Part shown: piece after piece, positions 1 to 6,494 of the stretch | Numbering within the stretch: the first letter of the stretch is position 1 | Layout of the letters: the number at the start of each line of letters is the position of its first letter | NCBI GenBank assembly: GCA_013867245.1 | Contig: JACENB010000030.1 | Location: 1 to 11,613 of the forward strand | Direction: 5' to 3' | Origin: Nitrosopumilaceae archaeon | GTDB taxonomy: Archaea; Thermoproteota; Nitrososphaeria; Nitrososphaerales; Nitrosopumilaceae | DNA: 11,613 nucleotides | Program-made: the position numbers and the translations under genes | Notes under the pieces: generated by a model | The model's input: the letters and a program-made list of their open reading frames with translations, nothing else | Told to the model about the DNA's origin: nothing | Databases searched by the model: none

Positions 1-435
1 AGAAAACAAGCAATTGATGGAGGATATACAGGAAAAATTAAGAATGTAAATTCAGAATTTATTAAATCATTATTAGAAAAAGGATTAACACCCGTTATCT
101 CCCCAATTGCAATTAGTGAGGAATCAGAATTTCTGAACATAGATGGAGACAGAGCTGCGGCATATGTGGCTGGAAGTGTAAAAAGTGACAAAGTATTATT
201 CATAACAAACGTAGACGGACTGTTAATGGAAGATAAAGTTGTTCCAAAATTGACATTAGCTGAAGCAAAAGAAATTAGACCTAAAATAGGTCCAGGTATG
301 GAAAAAAAGATTTTAGCTTCAACTGAAGCACTAGATATGGGTGTAAAACAAGCTTTTATTGCAAATGGTCAAAAAGAGAATCCTATTTCTACAGCTATTG
401 CACATGATAATTGTACGGTGATTGAACATGAGTGA
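1..435 (+). CDS. lysZ: [LysW]-aminoadipate/glutamate kinase, C-terminal part (5' end off window)
   Basis: The reading frame is open from base 1 and ends at TGA 433-435, leaving 144 residues, roughly the C-terminal half of an amino-acid kinase of the ArgB/LysZ family. The enzyme phosphorylates the side-chain carboxyl of aminoadipate (or glutamate) held on the carrier protein LysW, the second carrier-bound step of the AAA lysine pathway. Visible signatures are LNIDGDRAAAYVAGSV (about residues 45-60 of the fragment) followed by FITNVDGLL, the nucleotide-binding part of the fold, then the GPGMEKK segment typical of the family's C-terminal lobe. lysJ begins inside its last codons (8-nt overlap), and lysW, lysX and lysK lie downstream, which favours LysZ over a free N-acetylglutamate kinase. 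The substrate (aminoadipate, glutamate or both) cannot be read from the fragment. Confidence 0.9.
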   Translation, partial: RKQAIDGGYTGKIKNVNSEFIKSLLEKGLTPVISPIAISEESEFLNIDGDRAAAYVAGSVKSDKVLFITNVDGLLMEDKVVPKLTLAEAKEIRPKIGPGMEKKILASTEALDMGVKQAFIANGQKENPISTAIAHDNCTVIEHE

Positions 436-1603
436 AGATCAACATATGGGTAATCTCTATCAGAGGTTTCCAGTTACAATTGAAAAAGGTGTGGATGCAC
501 ATGTATGGGATACAGAAGGAAAAGAGTATATCGATTGTATGGGAGGATATGGTGTTGCACTAGTTGGACATCAAAATCAAAGAGTTAACAAGGCAATAAA
601 AGAACAAGTTGATAAAATAATTACAGTACATAGTTCATTATACAATAAAACACGGGAAGGATTTTTGAAAAAACTTATCGAAATAGCTCCTGAAGGATTA
701 ACACAAGTACATCTAAACAACAGTGGTGCAGAAGCCGTTGAAGCTGCAATGAAATTTGCAAGAAAGTTTACTGGAAAGAAAGGAATGGTTGCTATGAAAG
801 GATCATATCATGGAAAATCATTTGGAGCATTGTCATTAACATTTAATCCAAAATATAGAAAAGCATTTGCACCATTAGTTGAAAAAGTTACTTTTGCATC
901 ATTTGGAGATATGGATTCACTACGTTCTGCAATTGATGAAGATACAGCTTTAATTATTTTAGAACCAATTCAAGGTGAAAGTGGTATTGTAGTTGCCCCA
1001 GACGGATTTTTACAAGAAGTCAGAAAATTATGTGATGAAAAAGGAATCTTATTAGTTTTTGACGAAATTCAAGCAGGATTAGGAAGAACAGGACGATTAT
1101 GGGCGGGTGAACATTGGAATACAGTACCAGATATCTTATGTTTGGCAAAAGGAATTGCAGGAGGAGTACCAATGGGGGCCACATTAGTTAAACCAGGCAT
1201 TTTAGCTGCCATAAGTAAAGGAGAACACTCATCAACATTTGGAGGTAATCCAATATCTTGTGCAGCAGGAATTGCAGCACTAACATCATTAACAGAAGAT
1301 GGATTAATTGAGAATTCCAAAAAAATGGGAGAAATTTTTAGAGAAGGATTAGAAAAATTAAAAGAAAAACACACAATGATTAGAGAAGTAAGAGGAAAAG
1401 GACTAATGATTGGAGTTGAAATGAAATTCGAAGTAAAAGATATTTTGATGGGATTAATTGAAGAAGGTGTTTTAATGTTGTATTCAGGACGAAATATTCT
1501 CAGAATATTACCACCTTTAGTAATTAAAGAAGAGGATGTAACAAAAGTTTTACATGCTTTAGATGTTGTATTAACTAAAGAGGAAGAAAAGAGAAATGTA
1601 TAA
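428..1603 (+). CDS. lysJ: [LysW]-aminoadipate semialdehyde/glutamate semialdehyde aminotransferase
   Basis: This is a class III PLP aminotransferase of the ArgD/LysJ type, 391 residues, the usual family length. It transaminates the LysW-bound semialdehyde to LysW-lysine (or LysW-ornithine), using glutamate as amino donor. From the ATG at 428: NNSGAEAVEAA (97-107) is the phosphate-binding loop, EPIQGE (179-184) and FDEIQAGLGRTG (211-222) are the cofactor-ring motifs, and K241 in LAKGIAGG is the expected Schiff-base lysine. STFGGNP follows as in ArgD. I chose ATG 428, giving ATGAGTGA overlapped with the lysZ stop; an in-frame TTG at 422 would add only two residues. The 8-nt overlaps with lysZ and the downstream regulator imply one transcript with coupled translation. 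With a single copy in view, it may serve both lysine and arginine synthesis. Confidence 0.93.
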   Translation: MSEDQHMGNLYQRFPVTIEKGVDAHVWDTEGKEYIDCMGGYGVALVGHQNQRVNKAIKEQVDKIITVHSSLYNKTREGFLKKLIEIAPEGLTQVHLNNSGAEAVEAAMKFARKFTGKKGMVAMKGSYHGKSFGALSLTFNPKYRKAFAPLVEKVTFASFGDMDSLRSAIDEDTALIILEPIQGESGIVVAPDGFLQEVRKLCDEKGILLVFDEIQAGLGRTGRLWAGEHWNTVPDILCLAKGIAGGVPMGATLVKPGILAAISKGEHSSTFGGNPISCAAGIAALTSLTEDGLIENSKKMGEIFREGLEKLKEKHTMIREVRGKGLMIGVEMKFEVKDILMGLIEEGVLMLYSGRNILRILPPLVIKEEDVTKVLHALDVVLTKEEEKRNV

Positions 1604-2015
1604 GGACAAAATAGACGAAAAAATAATAGGGTATCTTAAAGAAGATTCAAGAGAATCATTTGTAGATATTGGAAAAAAACTCAAACTTTCAGAATCAGCA
1701 GTTAGACGAAGAGTTAAAAATTTAGTAGACAGTAAAACAATTAGTAAATTTACAATTGAAATTGGAGAAGATAATGTTACAAGTGCAATTGTTTTAGTGT
1801 CAGTTGATTCTGCTACAGATACATCAAAAGTTTCAGCAAAACTTGCTAAACTAGAAGGAGTAAAAACAGTTTATGAAATAACAGGACAATACGATATTAC
1901 AACAATAATGAGTGGTTCAAGTATTGCAGAAATTAATAACAGTATTGATGCTTTAAGAAAAATTTCCGGAGTAGTAGATACCAATACTGTAATAATTTTA
2001 AGAAAAGTTGCGTAA
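1596..2015 (+). CDS. lysM: Lrp/AsnC-family transcriptional regulator, LysM-like
   Basis: A 139-residue protein of full Lrp/AsnC length. Residues 5-50 form the winged HTH: KIDEKIIGYLKEDSR, then FVDIGKKLKLSESAVRRRVKNL with the recognition helix near 32-44, then ISKFTIEI as the wing. Residues 62-135 form the RAM ligand-binding and oligomerisation domain, with the GQYD turn at 97-100 where effector amino acids bind in relatives. The start ATGTATAA overlaps the lysJ stop by 8 nt, so it is co-expressed with the lysine genes. In Sulfolobus the Lrp-like protein LysM is encoded beside lys genes and regulates them in response to lysine. A similar local role here is inference from position and family. 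The 116-bp gap just downstream holds a palindrome and a direct repeat that are plausible binding sites. Confidence 0.85.
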   Translation: MYKDKIDEKIIGYLKEDSRESFVDIGKKLKLSESAVRRRVKNLVDSKTISKFTIEIGEDNVTSAIVLVSVDSATDTSKVSAKLAKLEGVKTVYEITGQYDITTIMSGSSIAEINNSIDALRKISGVVDTNTVIILRKVA

Positions 2016-2029
2016 AACGAGTTTCGTTT
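2015..2029. repeat. 15-bp perfect inverted repeat at the end of the regulator gene
   Basis: AAACGA-GTT-TCGTTT is a 6-bp perfect inverted repeat with a 3-nt centre that begins on the last base of the regulator's stop codon. It could be a dyad operator for an Lrp-type dimer (such sites are often about 15 bp) or a small RNA hairpin. It is followed by an A-rich run, not a T tract, which argues against a simple terminator. It shares AACGA with both repeats at 2076-2131. Confidence 0.4.
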
Positions 2030-2075
2030 CAAAAATTTAATTCAAAACTGATTTAGGATCAATTAAAAATATTTC

Positions 2076-2131
2076 CAACGAAAATAGTACGAATATGTTT
2101 ATATCATCAATTTTGTTCAACGAATTTAGTA
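2076..2131. repeat. Direct repeat pair flanking the lysS TATA box, candidate operator
   Basis: CAACGAAAATAGTA (2076-2089) and CAACGAATTTAGTA (2118-2131) agree at 12 of 14 positions. Their starts are 42 bp apart, about four helical turns, so both would face the same side of DNA. One copy lies upstream of the TATA-like box and the other covers the predicted transcription start and ends just before the lysS ATG. This fits cooperative Lrp-type binding with repression at the start site. The function is inferred. Confidence 0.4.
2098..2105 (+). promoter_or_regulatory. TATA box of lysS, probably leaderless
   Basis: TTTATATC is a good match to the archaeal box A. Transcription would be expected to start about 25-27 bp beyond its centre, at roughly 2127-2132, which is the lysS start codon itself. 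No Shine-Dalgarno sequence precedes that ATG. Both facts point to a leaderless mRNA starting a new transcript for lysS-lysW-lysX-lysK. Confidence 0.6.
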
Positions 2132-3298
2132 ATGAAAGATCCGAATCACTATGCAAATATCTACAATGCATATGAAAAAAATCCAAAAAAAATTAGAGTA
2201 TTAGATAGTACTTTAAGAGAAGGTGAACAACATCCAGGTGTTTCATTTACAAATAAACAAAGAATTCAGATTGCATGGATGTTAGATTATTTTGGAGTTG
2301 ATCAAATTGAAATTTCTCCAGTAGTCTCTAAAGATCATCAAGAAGCAACTAAAACAATTATCAAACAAGGATTAACAGCAGACATAGTTTCACATGGTCG
2401 TGCACTTAAACAAGACATCGATATTTCATTAGATTGTGATGCAAAATGGTGTGCAGCATATTTAGGAATTTCAGACATACATCTTAAAGATAAACTTCGA
2501 ATATCAAGAGAAGAAGCATTAGAAAGAGCTGTAGAGACTGTAGAATATGCAAAATCACATGGATTAAAAATTAGATTTACAGTAGAAGATGGTAGCAGAG
2601 CAGAACCAGAATTTTTACTTAAAGTTTGTAAAGCAATTGAAGAAGCAGGAGTAGATAGAATCAGTCTACCAGACACAGTGGGAATTTTACGTCCAGTTGG
2701 AATGTTTAACTTTGTAAAAAAAGTTAGAGAAGTAGTAGATGTACCATTAGATGCACATGTACATAATGATATAGGATTTGCTGTTGCAAATGCATTTTCA
2801 GCTTGTGATGCGGGGGTTGATCAAATTCATACAACTATTGATGGAATTGGTGAAAGAACAGGAATTCCACCACTTGCAGAAGTAGCAGTCGCATTGACTT
2901 ACTTGTACAAATCACCAAATGATTTTAGATTAGATATGCTATTGGATTTATCAAAACTAATTGAAGATTATACAGAAATCAAACCGTATGATTCAAAACC
3001 AATTGTCGGTGCAGCTGCATACAAACACAAAGCAGGCACACACCTTGCAGCAATTCTACGCAATCCAGCAGCATATGAGCCAATCCCACCAAGAGCTGTA
3101 GGAAATAGGAGACGAATTGTATTTGGAGAATTAGCAGGAAAAACAGGTGCAGCTTATTTGATGTCATTATTAGGATTAGAAAAAGACGACGTAGGTGCAA
3201 AAGCAGTTGCATCAGGGCTAAAAAATCTTAGAATGGGAGATCTAATAGAAATCCCACTTGAAGATAGACTCGAAAAAAAGATTATTGAAGATAAATAA
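2132..3298 (+). CDS. lysS: Homocitrate synthase
   Basis: A 388-residue member of the DRE-TIM metallolyase family (homocitrate, 2-isopropylmalate and citramalate synthases). It would condense acetyl-CoA with 2-oxoglutarate, the committed entry to the aminoadipate lysine pathway. The N-terminal DSTLREGEQ (25-33) carries the catalytic Arg-Glu. HVHND (209-213) supplies metal-binding histidines, and IGERTGIPPL (239-248) is the glycine-rich family signature. KHKAGTH (298-304) and the segment ending PRAVGNRR (about 320-327) form the C-terminal subdomain. At this length it lacks the large LeuA allosteric domain, as in short homocitrate synthases such as that of Thermus. The choice over isopropylmalate synthase rests on the DSTLREGEQ variant and on the neighbouring lysW, lysX and lysK; substrate specificity is not proven. 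It has its own TATA box and lies 22 bp before lysW. Confidence 0.85.
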   Translation: MKDPNHYANIYNAYEKNPKKIRVLDSTLREGEQHPGVSFTNKQRIQIAWMLDYFGVDQIEISPVVSKDHQEATKTIIKQGLTADIVSHGRALKQDIDISLDCDAKWCAAYLGISDIHLKDKLRISREEALERAVETVEYAKSHGLKIRFTVEDGSRAEPEFLLKVCKAIEEAGVDRISLPDTVGILRPVGMFNFVKKVREVVDVPLDAHVHNDIGFAVANAFSACDAGVDQIHTTIDGIGERTGIPPLAEVAVALTYLYKSPNDFRLDMLLDLSKLIEDYTEIKPYDSKPIVGAAAYKHKAGTHLAAILRNPAAYEPIPPRAVGNRRRIVFGELAGKTGAAYLMSLLGLEKDDVGAKAVASGLKNLRMGDLIEIPLEDRLEKKIIEDK

Positions 3299-3320
3299 AG
3301 AGGAGAAATGAATAAGAATT

Positions 3321-3488
3321 ATGTCAAAATGCGAAGAATGTGATGCAGATATCTCAATACCAAGTGATGCACTTGAAGGAGAAATTGTAACATGTCCCGA
3401 ATGTGGCGCAAGTTTTGAATTAGCAAAAGGTTCAGATGGTTTTGATCTAAAGCCTGCTCAAACAGTTGGCGAGGATTGGGGCCAGTGA
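3321..3488 (+). CDS. lysW: Amino-group carrier protein LysW, unusual C-terminal Gln
   Basis: A 55-residue acidic protein. C4 and C7 (CEEC) and C25 and C28 (CPEC) form the zinc ribbon of LysW, and the C-terminus is GEDWGQ. LysW carries aminoadipate (or glutamate) as an isopeptide on its last residue through the LysX, Z, Y, J and K steps, protecting the amino group and presenting the substrate. In the family that residue is Glu and its side-chain carboxyl is the attachment point. Here codon 55 is CAG (3483-3485), followed by TGA, so the residue is Gln. No earlier in-frame start exists, because a TGA lies at 3309-3311. A GGAG lies 15 nt upstream, a rather long spacing. The stop overlaps the lysX GTG start as GTGA, so the two are translationally coupled. 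The gene is easily missed for its size, but the zinc motif, tail and context make it secure. Confidence 0.93.
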   Translation: MSKCEECDADISIPSDALEGEIVTCPECGASFELAKGSDGFDLKPAQTVGEDWGQ

Positions 3489-4327
3489 ATCCTGATGTTA
3501 CAATTCTTTACGATTCCATACGTTGGGAAGAAAAAGCTCTACTAGAAGCAGGTAAAAAAAAAGACATCAACATACAGATGGTTGATTGTAAAAAACTTGC
3601 TTTAGATTTAGAAAAAAAACCTGAAGATTACGGAGTAGTTATTCAACGATGTGTTAGTTACTACAGAAATTTACATTCAACAGCAGCTCTTGAAGGAATG
3701 GGAGTTAAAGTAATCAATTGTTTAAACACAGGAGTTTTTGCAGGAAATAAATTATTCACACATATGTTACTAAAAAAATCAGGCGTTCCAACACCAGATG
3801 CAACAGTAGCATTTTCAAAGGATGCAGCTATTCAAGCATTAGAAACAGATGGATATCCAAAAGTCATAAAACCAACAGTTGGCAGTTGGGGCAGGTTAAT
3901 TTCAAAACTAAATGACAAAGATTCAGCAGAAGGAATTATTGAAAGCAGAGAAACTATGTATCCAATTTACCAAATTCATTATTTAGAAGAATTTGTAAAA
4001 AGACCTCCAAGAGATATCAGAGCAATTATGGTAGGAGACAAAATAGTTGCTGCAATATATAGAAAATCAGAACATTGGAAAACAAACATGGCATTAGGTG
4101 GAATTGCTGAACCATGCAAAGTTACACAAGAAATGGAAGAAATGTGTATCAAAGCAAAACAAGCTGTACAAGGAGATATTGTAGGTGTAGATTTAATGGA
4201 AAGTGAAGAAAAAGGGTTAGTGGTTCATGAAGTTAACAATACAACAGAATACAAAAACACTGTAAGAGTATGTGATGTAGACATACCTTCTCTAATGCTG
4301 GATTACGCAATGAAAGTAGAACGATAA
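3485..4327 (+). CDS. lysX: LysW-aminoadipate/glutamate ligase (ATP-grasp, RimK-like)
   Basis: A 280-residue ATP-grasp ligase of the RimK/LysX group, of usual length. It uses ATP to join the alpha-amino group of aminoadipate (in ArgX-type enzymes, glutamate) to the C-terminal residue of LysW. Seen here are the N-terminal preATP-grasp domain (VTILYDSIRWEEK, 5-17), the ATP-binding lysine in VIKPTVGSWGRLISKL (127-142), RDIRAIMVGD (176-185), and the metal-binding strand VGVDLME (233-239) with HEVNNTTEYKN (248-258). The last motif resembles LysX of Thermus as I remember it more than a strict ArgX, but dual specificity is possible. I prefer GTG 3485, which gives a 4-nt GTGA overlap with lysW; a TTG at 3476 would add three residues. 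It must act on a LysW that ends in Gln, which is chemically puzzling. Confidence 0.92.
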   Translation: MNPDVTILYDSIRWEEKALLEAGKKKDINIQMVDCKKLALDLEKKPEDYGVVIQRCVSYYRNLHSTAALEGMGVKVINCLNTGVFAGNKLFTHMLLKKSGVPTPDATVAFSKDAAIQALETDGYPKVIKPTVGSWGRLISKLNDKDSAEGIIESRETMYPIYQIHYLEEFVKRPPRDIRAIMVGDKIVAAIYRKSEHWKTNMALGGIAEPCKVTQEMEEMCIKAKQAVQGDIVGVDLMESEEKGLVVHEVNNTTEYKNTVRVCDVDIPSLMLDYAMKVER

Positions 4328-4329
4328 AG

Positions 4330-5457
4330 TTGAACACCCATTTCACTGTAACACCAAAATTTGCAACAAAAATGCTGGAAAAAGCACTTCGACTATACAC
4401 ACCATCACTTAGCGAAAGACCAATGGCAGAATTTTTAGCTGATAAATGCGATGATTTAGGATTTGAAGACATACAAATTGACGAAGTTGGGAACATTATA
4501 GCAAAGAAAGGTTCAGGTTCACCAAAAATCATGTTATGTGGACATATGGATGTAGTTCCAGGAAAAGTCAAAGTCAGAAAAGAAGGAGATTCACTTTATG
4601 GTCGTGGTGCTTCTGATGCCAAAGCACCATTAATGGCAATGCTTTTTGCGGCTGCATCAATTGAAAAAAATCAAGGAACTGTTACTTTTGTAGGAGCTGT
4701 GGATGAAGAAGGAAATGCAGTAGGAATTAAAAATATTGTAAAAAAGAAAATGGATATAGATTATGCAGTATTTGGAGAACCAAGTGGAATCAAACAAGTG
4801 ACAATTGCTTACAAAGGAAGATTAGCAATCAAACTAAAAATTAGTGCTGCAGATAGTTCTCATGCTAGTGCTCCATGGCTTTCAAAAAATGCAATTGAAG
4901 AATCAATAATATTTGTTAAAGAATTAAAAGAAAAACTAGAAGCAAATCAAGAAGACAAAACAAAAGGAATGTTGTTAACAGCGACAATGACAGAAATTAA
5001 AGGAGGAACAAGTCACAACATCACCCCTAAAGAATGTGAAACTCTTTTTGACATCAGAATTCCGGTAGATATGAATTGTAAAAGTATTGAACAAAAAATT
5101 GCAACACTAGTTAAAGAAATCTCTCAAGAAAGAGAAGTGGATGCATTTTATTCAATTTTAGATGAGACTGAACCATTTGAAGCACCTCATAATTCATCAT
5201 TAGTAAGAGCATTTACTTTAGGAATTATGCAAGTGGAGAAATCAAGACCAACATTAATTCGAAAAACAGGTACTGGAGACATGAATGTTTTAGGGAATCA
5301 GTGGGAAATTCCAGTTGTAACATATGGTCCAGGGGATCCTCACGAAGCACATACAATTGATGAAAAAGTTTCAATTGAGGAATATCTTAAAGGAATAGAA
5401 ATTTTCAAAGCTACTCTACAGCATTTAAAAAGGCTACATGATAAAAAATTGCAATAA
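4330..5457 (+). CDS. lysK: [LysW]-lysine/ornithine hydrolase (M20 metallopeptidase)
   Basis: A 375-residue M20-family zinc peptidase that cleaves the isopeptide to release lysine (or ornithine) from LysW, the last step of the carrier pathway. Metal and catalytic residues are visible in order: CGHMDVVPG (H72, D74), GRGASDAKAP (D97), VDEEGNA (E126, E127), FGEPSG (E150), and PHEAHTIDE near the C-terminus (H341). TSHNITP (227-233) is the usual dimerisation-domain loop. The start is uncertain. TTG 4330 lies 2 nt past the lysX stop, while ATG 4372 would drop 14 residues and begin MLEKALRLYTPS, where homology is likely to start. The stop TAA shares its last A with the ATG of dph5, tying the lysine genes to the next pair. 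Position directly after lysX favours LysK over ArgE or DapE. Confidence 0.9.
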   Translation: MNTHFTVTPKFATKMLEKALRLYTPSLSERPMAEFLADKCDDLGFEDIQIDEVGNIIAKKGSGSPKIMLCGHMDVVPGKVKVRKEGDSLYGRGASDAKAPLMAMLFAAASIEKNQGTVTFVGAVDEEGNAVGIKNIVKKKMDIDYAVFGEPSGIKQVTIAYKGRLAIKLKISAADSSHASAPWLSKNAIEESIIFVKELKEKLEANQEDKTKGMLLTATMTEIKGGTSHNITPKECETLFDIRIPVDMNCKSIEQKIATLVKEISQEREVDAFYSILDETEPFEAPHNSSLVRAFTLGIMQVEKSRPTLIRKTGTGDMNVLGNQWEIPVVTYGPGDPHEAHTIDEKVSIEEYLKGIEIFKATLQHLKRLHDKKLQ

Positions 5458-6494
5458 TGTTATCGTTTGTAGGTTTAGGAATATCAGGTTTTGAATCAAT
5501 CCCCATTGAAGGATTAGAAACAATTTCAACTGCAGACATTGTGTATTTAGAACAATTTACTAGTCCCATTAGTGAATCAGATTTAAAAAAAATTCAAGAT
5601 TCAATCAAAGGTGAATTCAAGCTGGCTAAAAGATGGTTAGTGGAAGATGGAAATGAAATTTTAGAAATGTCAAAAGAAAAAAATGTAGTTTTATTAGCAT
5701 ATGGGGATCCATACATTGCAACAACACATATCGAATTAAGAGCAAGAGCAATTGAAAATAAAATTAAAACACATTCTATCCATGCTTCATCATCATTGAC
5801 ATCTATGATTGGAGAATGTGGGTTGCATTTTTACAAAATTGGGAGAATTGCAACAATAATGAGTGAAATGAAATCACTTACAACACCATATTATGTAATT
5901 TATAAAAATTTGATTGAAGGTAATCACACAGTGCTTTTGTTAGAATATAATCAAGACAAAAAATTTTTCTTGGATCCTAAAGATGCATTAAAAGGTTTAT
6001 TGGAAACTGAACAAGGTCAAACAAGAAATGTAATTACAGAATCAAATTATGTAATTATTGCATCAAGAATAGGTTTTAAGGATCAAGCAATTATTTGTGG
6101 GAAAATATCTAATTTGAAAGAAACAGATTTTGGAAAACCACCACATACAATCATCATTCCAGGCAGACTACATTTTACAGAATCAGATGCATTAAAATTA
6201 TTTGGAAAATGTATTGATGAACCATTTGATAATTCTGAAAAAACAGAAAAAATTTCAAATCAAATGATGAAAAAATATGTTCCAATGGTTAGAGAAGCAC
6301 TAGAAGAAATTGAACCACTTTATAAAAATCAAAAAGAGTTTGAAGTAATTTTGGATAATGCTGAACGATACATTAAGGATGCAGAGATATTTCTAGGTGA
6401 AGGTCGAGATGAGAATGCGATTTTAAGCATTGGGTATGCTGATGGGTTAGTAGATGCACTAAGATTAGCAAAAGGCCTTGAATTTAAAATGTAA
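5457..6494 (+). CDS. dph5: Diphthine synthase fused to a C-terminal DUF357-like helical domain
   Basis: Residues 1 to about 252 are Dph5, the SAM-dependent methyltransferase that builds diphthine on the modified histidine of elongation factor 2. They show MLSFVGLGISG at the N-terminus, VVLLAYGDPYIATTH (77-91), HASSSLTSMIGECGLHFYKIGR (109-130), and PPHTIIIPGRLHFTESDAL (228-246). Archaeal Dph5 usually ends near 260-270 residues. This protein continues to 345 with a helical, charged segment (about 265-342: MMKKYVPMVREALEEI, NAERYIKDAEIFLGEG, AILSIGYADGLVDALRLAKG). I recognise it as like the archaeal DUF357 domain, of unknown function. No stop codon or start site separates the two parts, so it reads as a true fusion. 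The start shares one base with the lysK stop, and the following flavin gene begins at or near its 3' end. Confidence 0.92.
   Translation: MLSFVGLGISGFESIPIEGLETISTADIVYLEQFTSPISESDLKKIQDSIKGEFKLAKRWLVEDGNEILEMSKEKNVVLLAYGDPYIATTHIELRARAIENKIKTHSIHASSSLTSMIGECGLHFYKIGRIATIMSEMKSLTTPYYVIYKNLIEGNHTVLLLEYNQDKKFFLDPKDALKGLLETEQGQTRNVITESNYVIIASRIGFKDQAIICGKISNLKETDFGKPPHTIIIPGRLHFTESDALKLFGKCIDEPFDNSEKTEKISNQMMKKYVPMVREALEEIEPLYKNQKEFEVILDNAERYIKDAEIFLGEGRDENAILSIGYADGLVDALRLAKGLEFKM

Noticed and set aside
1069..1374. Open frame of 101 codons on the minus strand within lysJ
   Set aside because: Antisense to a clearly conserved aminotransferase, with no recognisable domain and no start signals. 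It is a by-product of the coding frame.
2016..2131. tRNA or small RNA gene in the gap before lysS
   Set aside because: No cloverleaf, T-loop or GC-rich structure is visible. The gap is AT-rich with promoter-type elements only.
2338..2676. Minus-strand open frame of 112 codons within lysS
   Set aside because: Lies wholly opposite conserved metallolyase sequence, and its composition reflects the complementary codons.
2979..3212. Hydrophobic minus-strand open frame that could look like a small membrane protein
   Set aside because: The leucine-rich look comes from reading the complement of Gln- and Lys-rich codons in lysS. There is no promoter or ribosome site.
3308..3343. Tiny 11-codon open frame ahead of and overlapping the lysW start, close to a GGAG
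   Set aside because: The GGAG-to-ATG spacing is only about 2 nt, the peptide shows no recognisable pattern, and lysW in the other frame is a definite zinc-ribbon protein. A leader-peptide role cannot be supported.
4233..4571. Minus-strand open frame spanning the lysX-lysK junction
   Set aside because: It overlaps conserved catalytic regions of both genes and shows no family resemblance.
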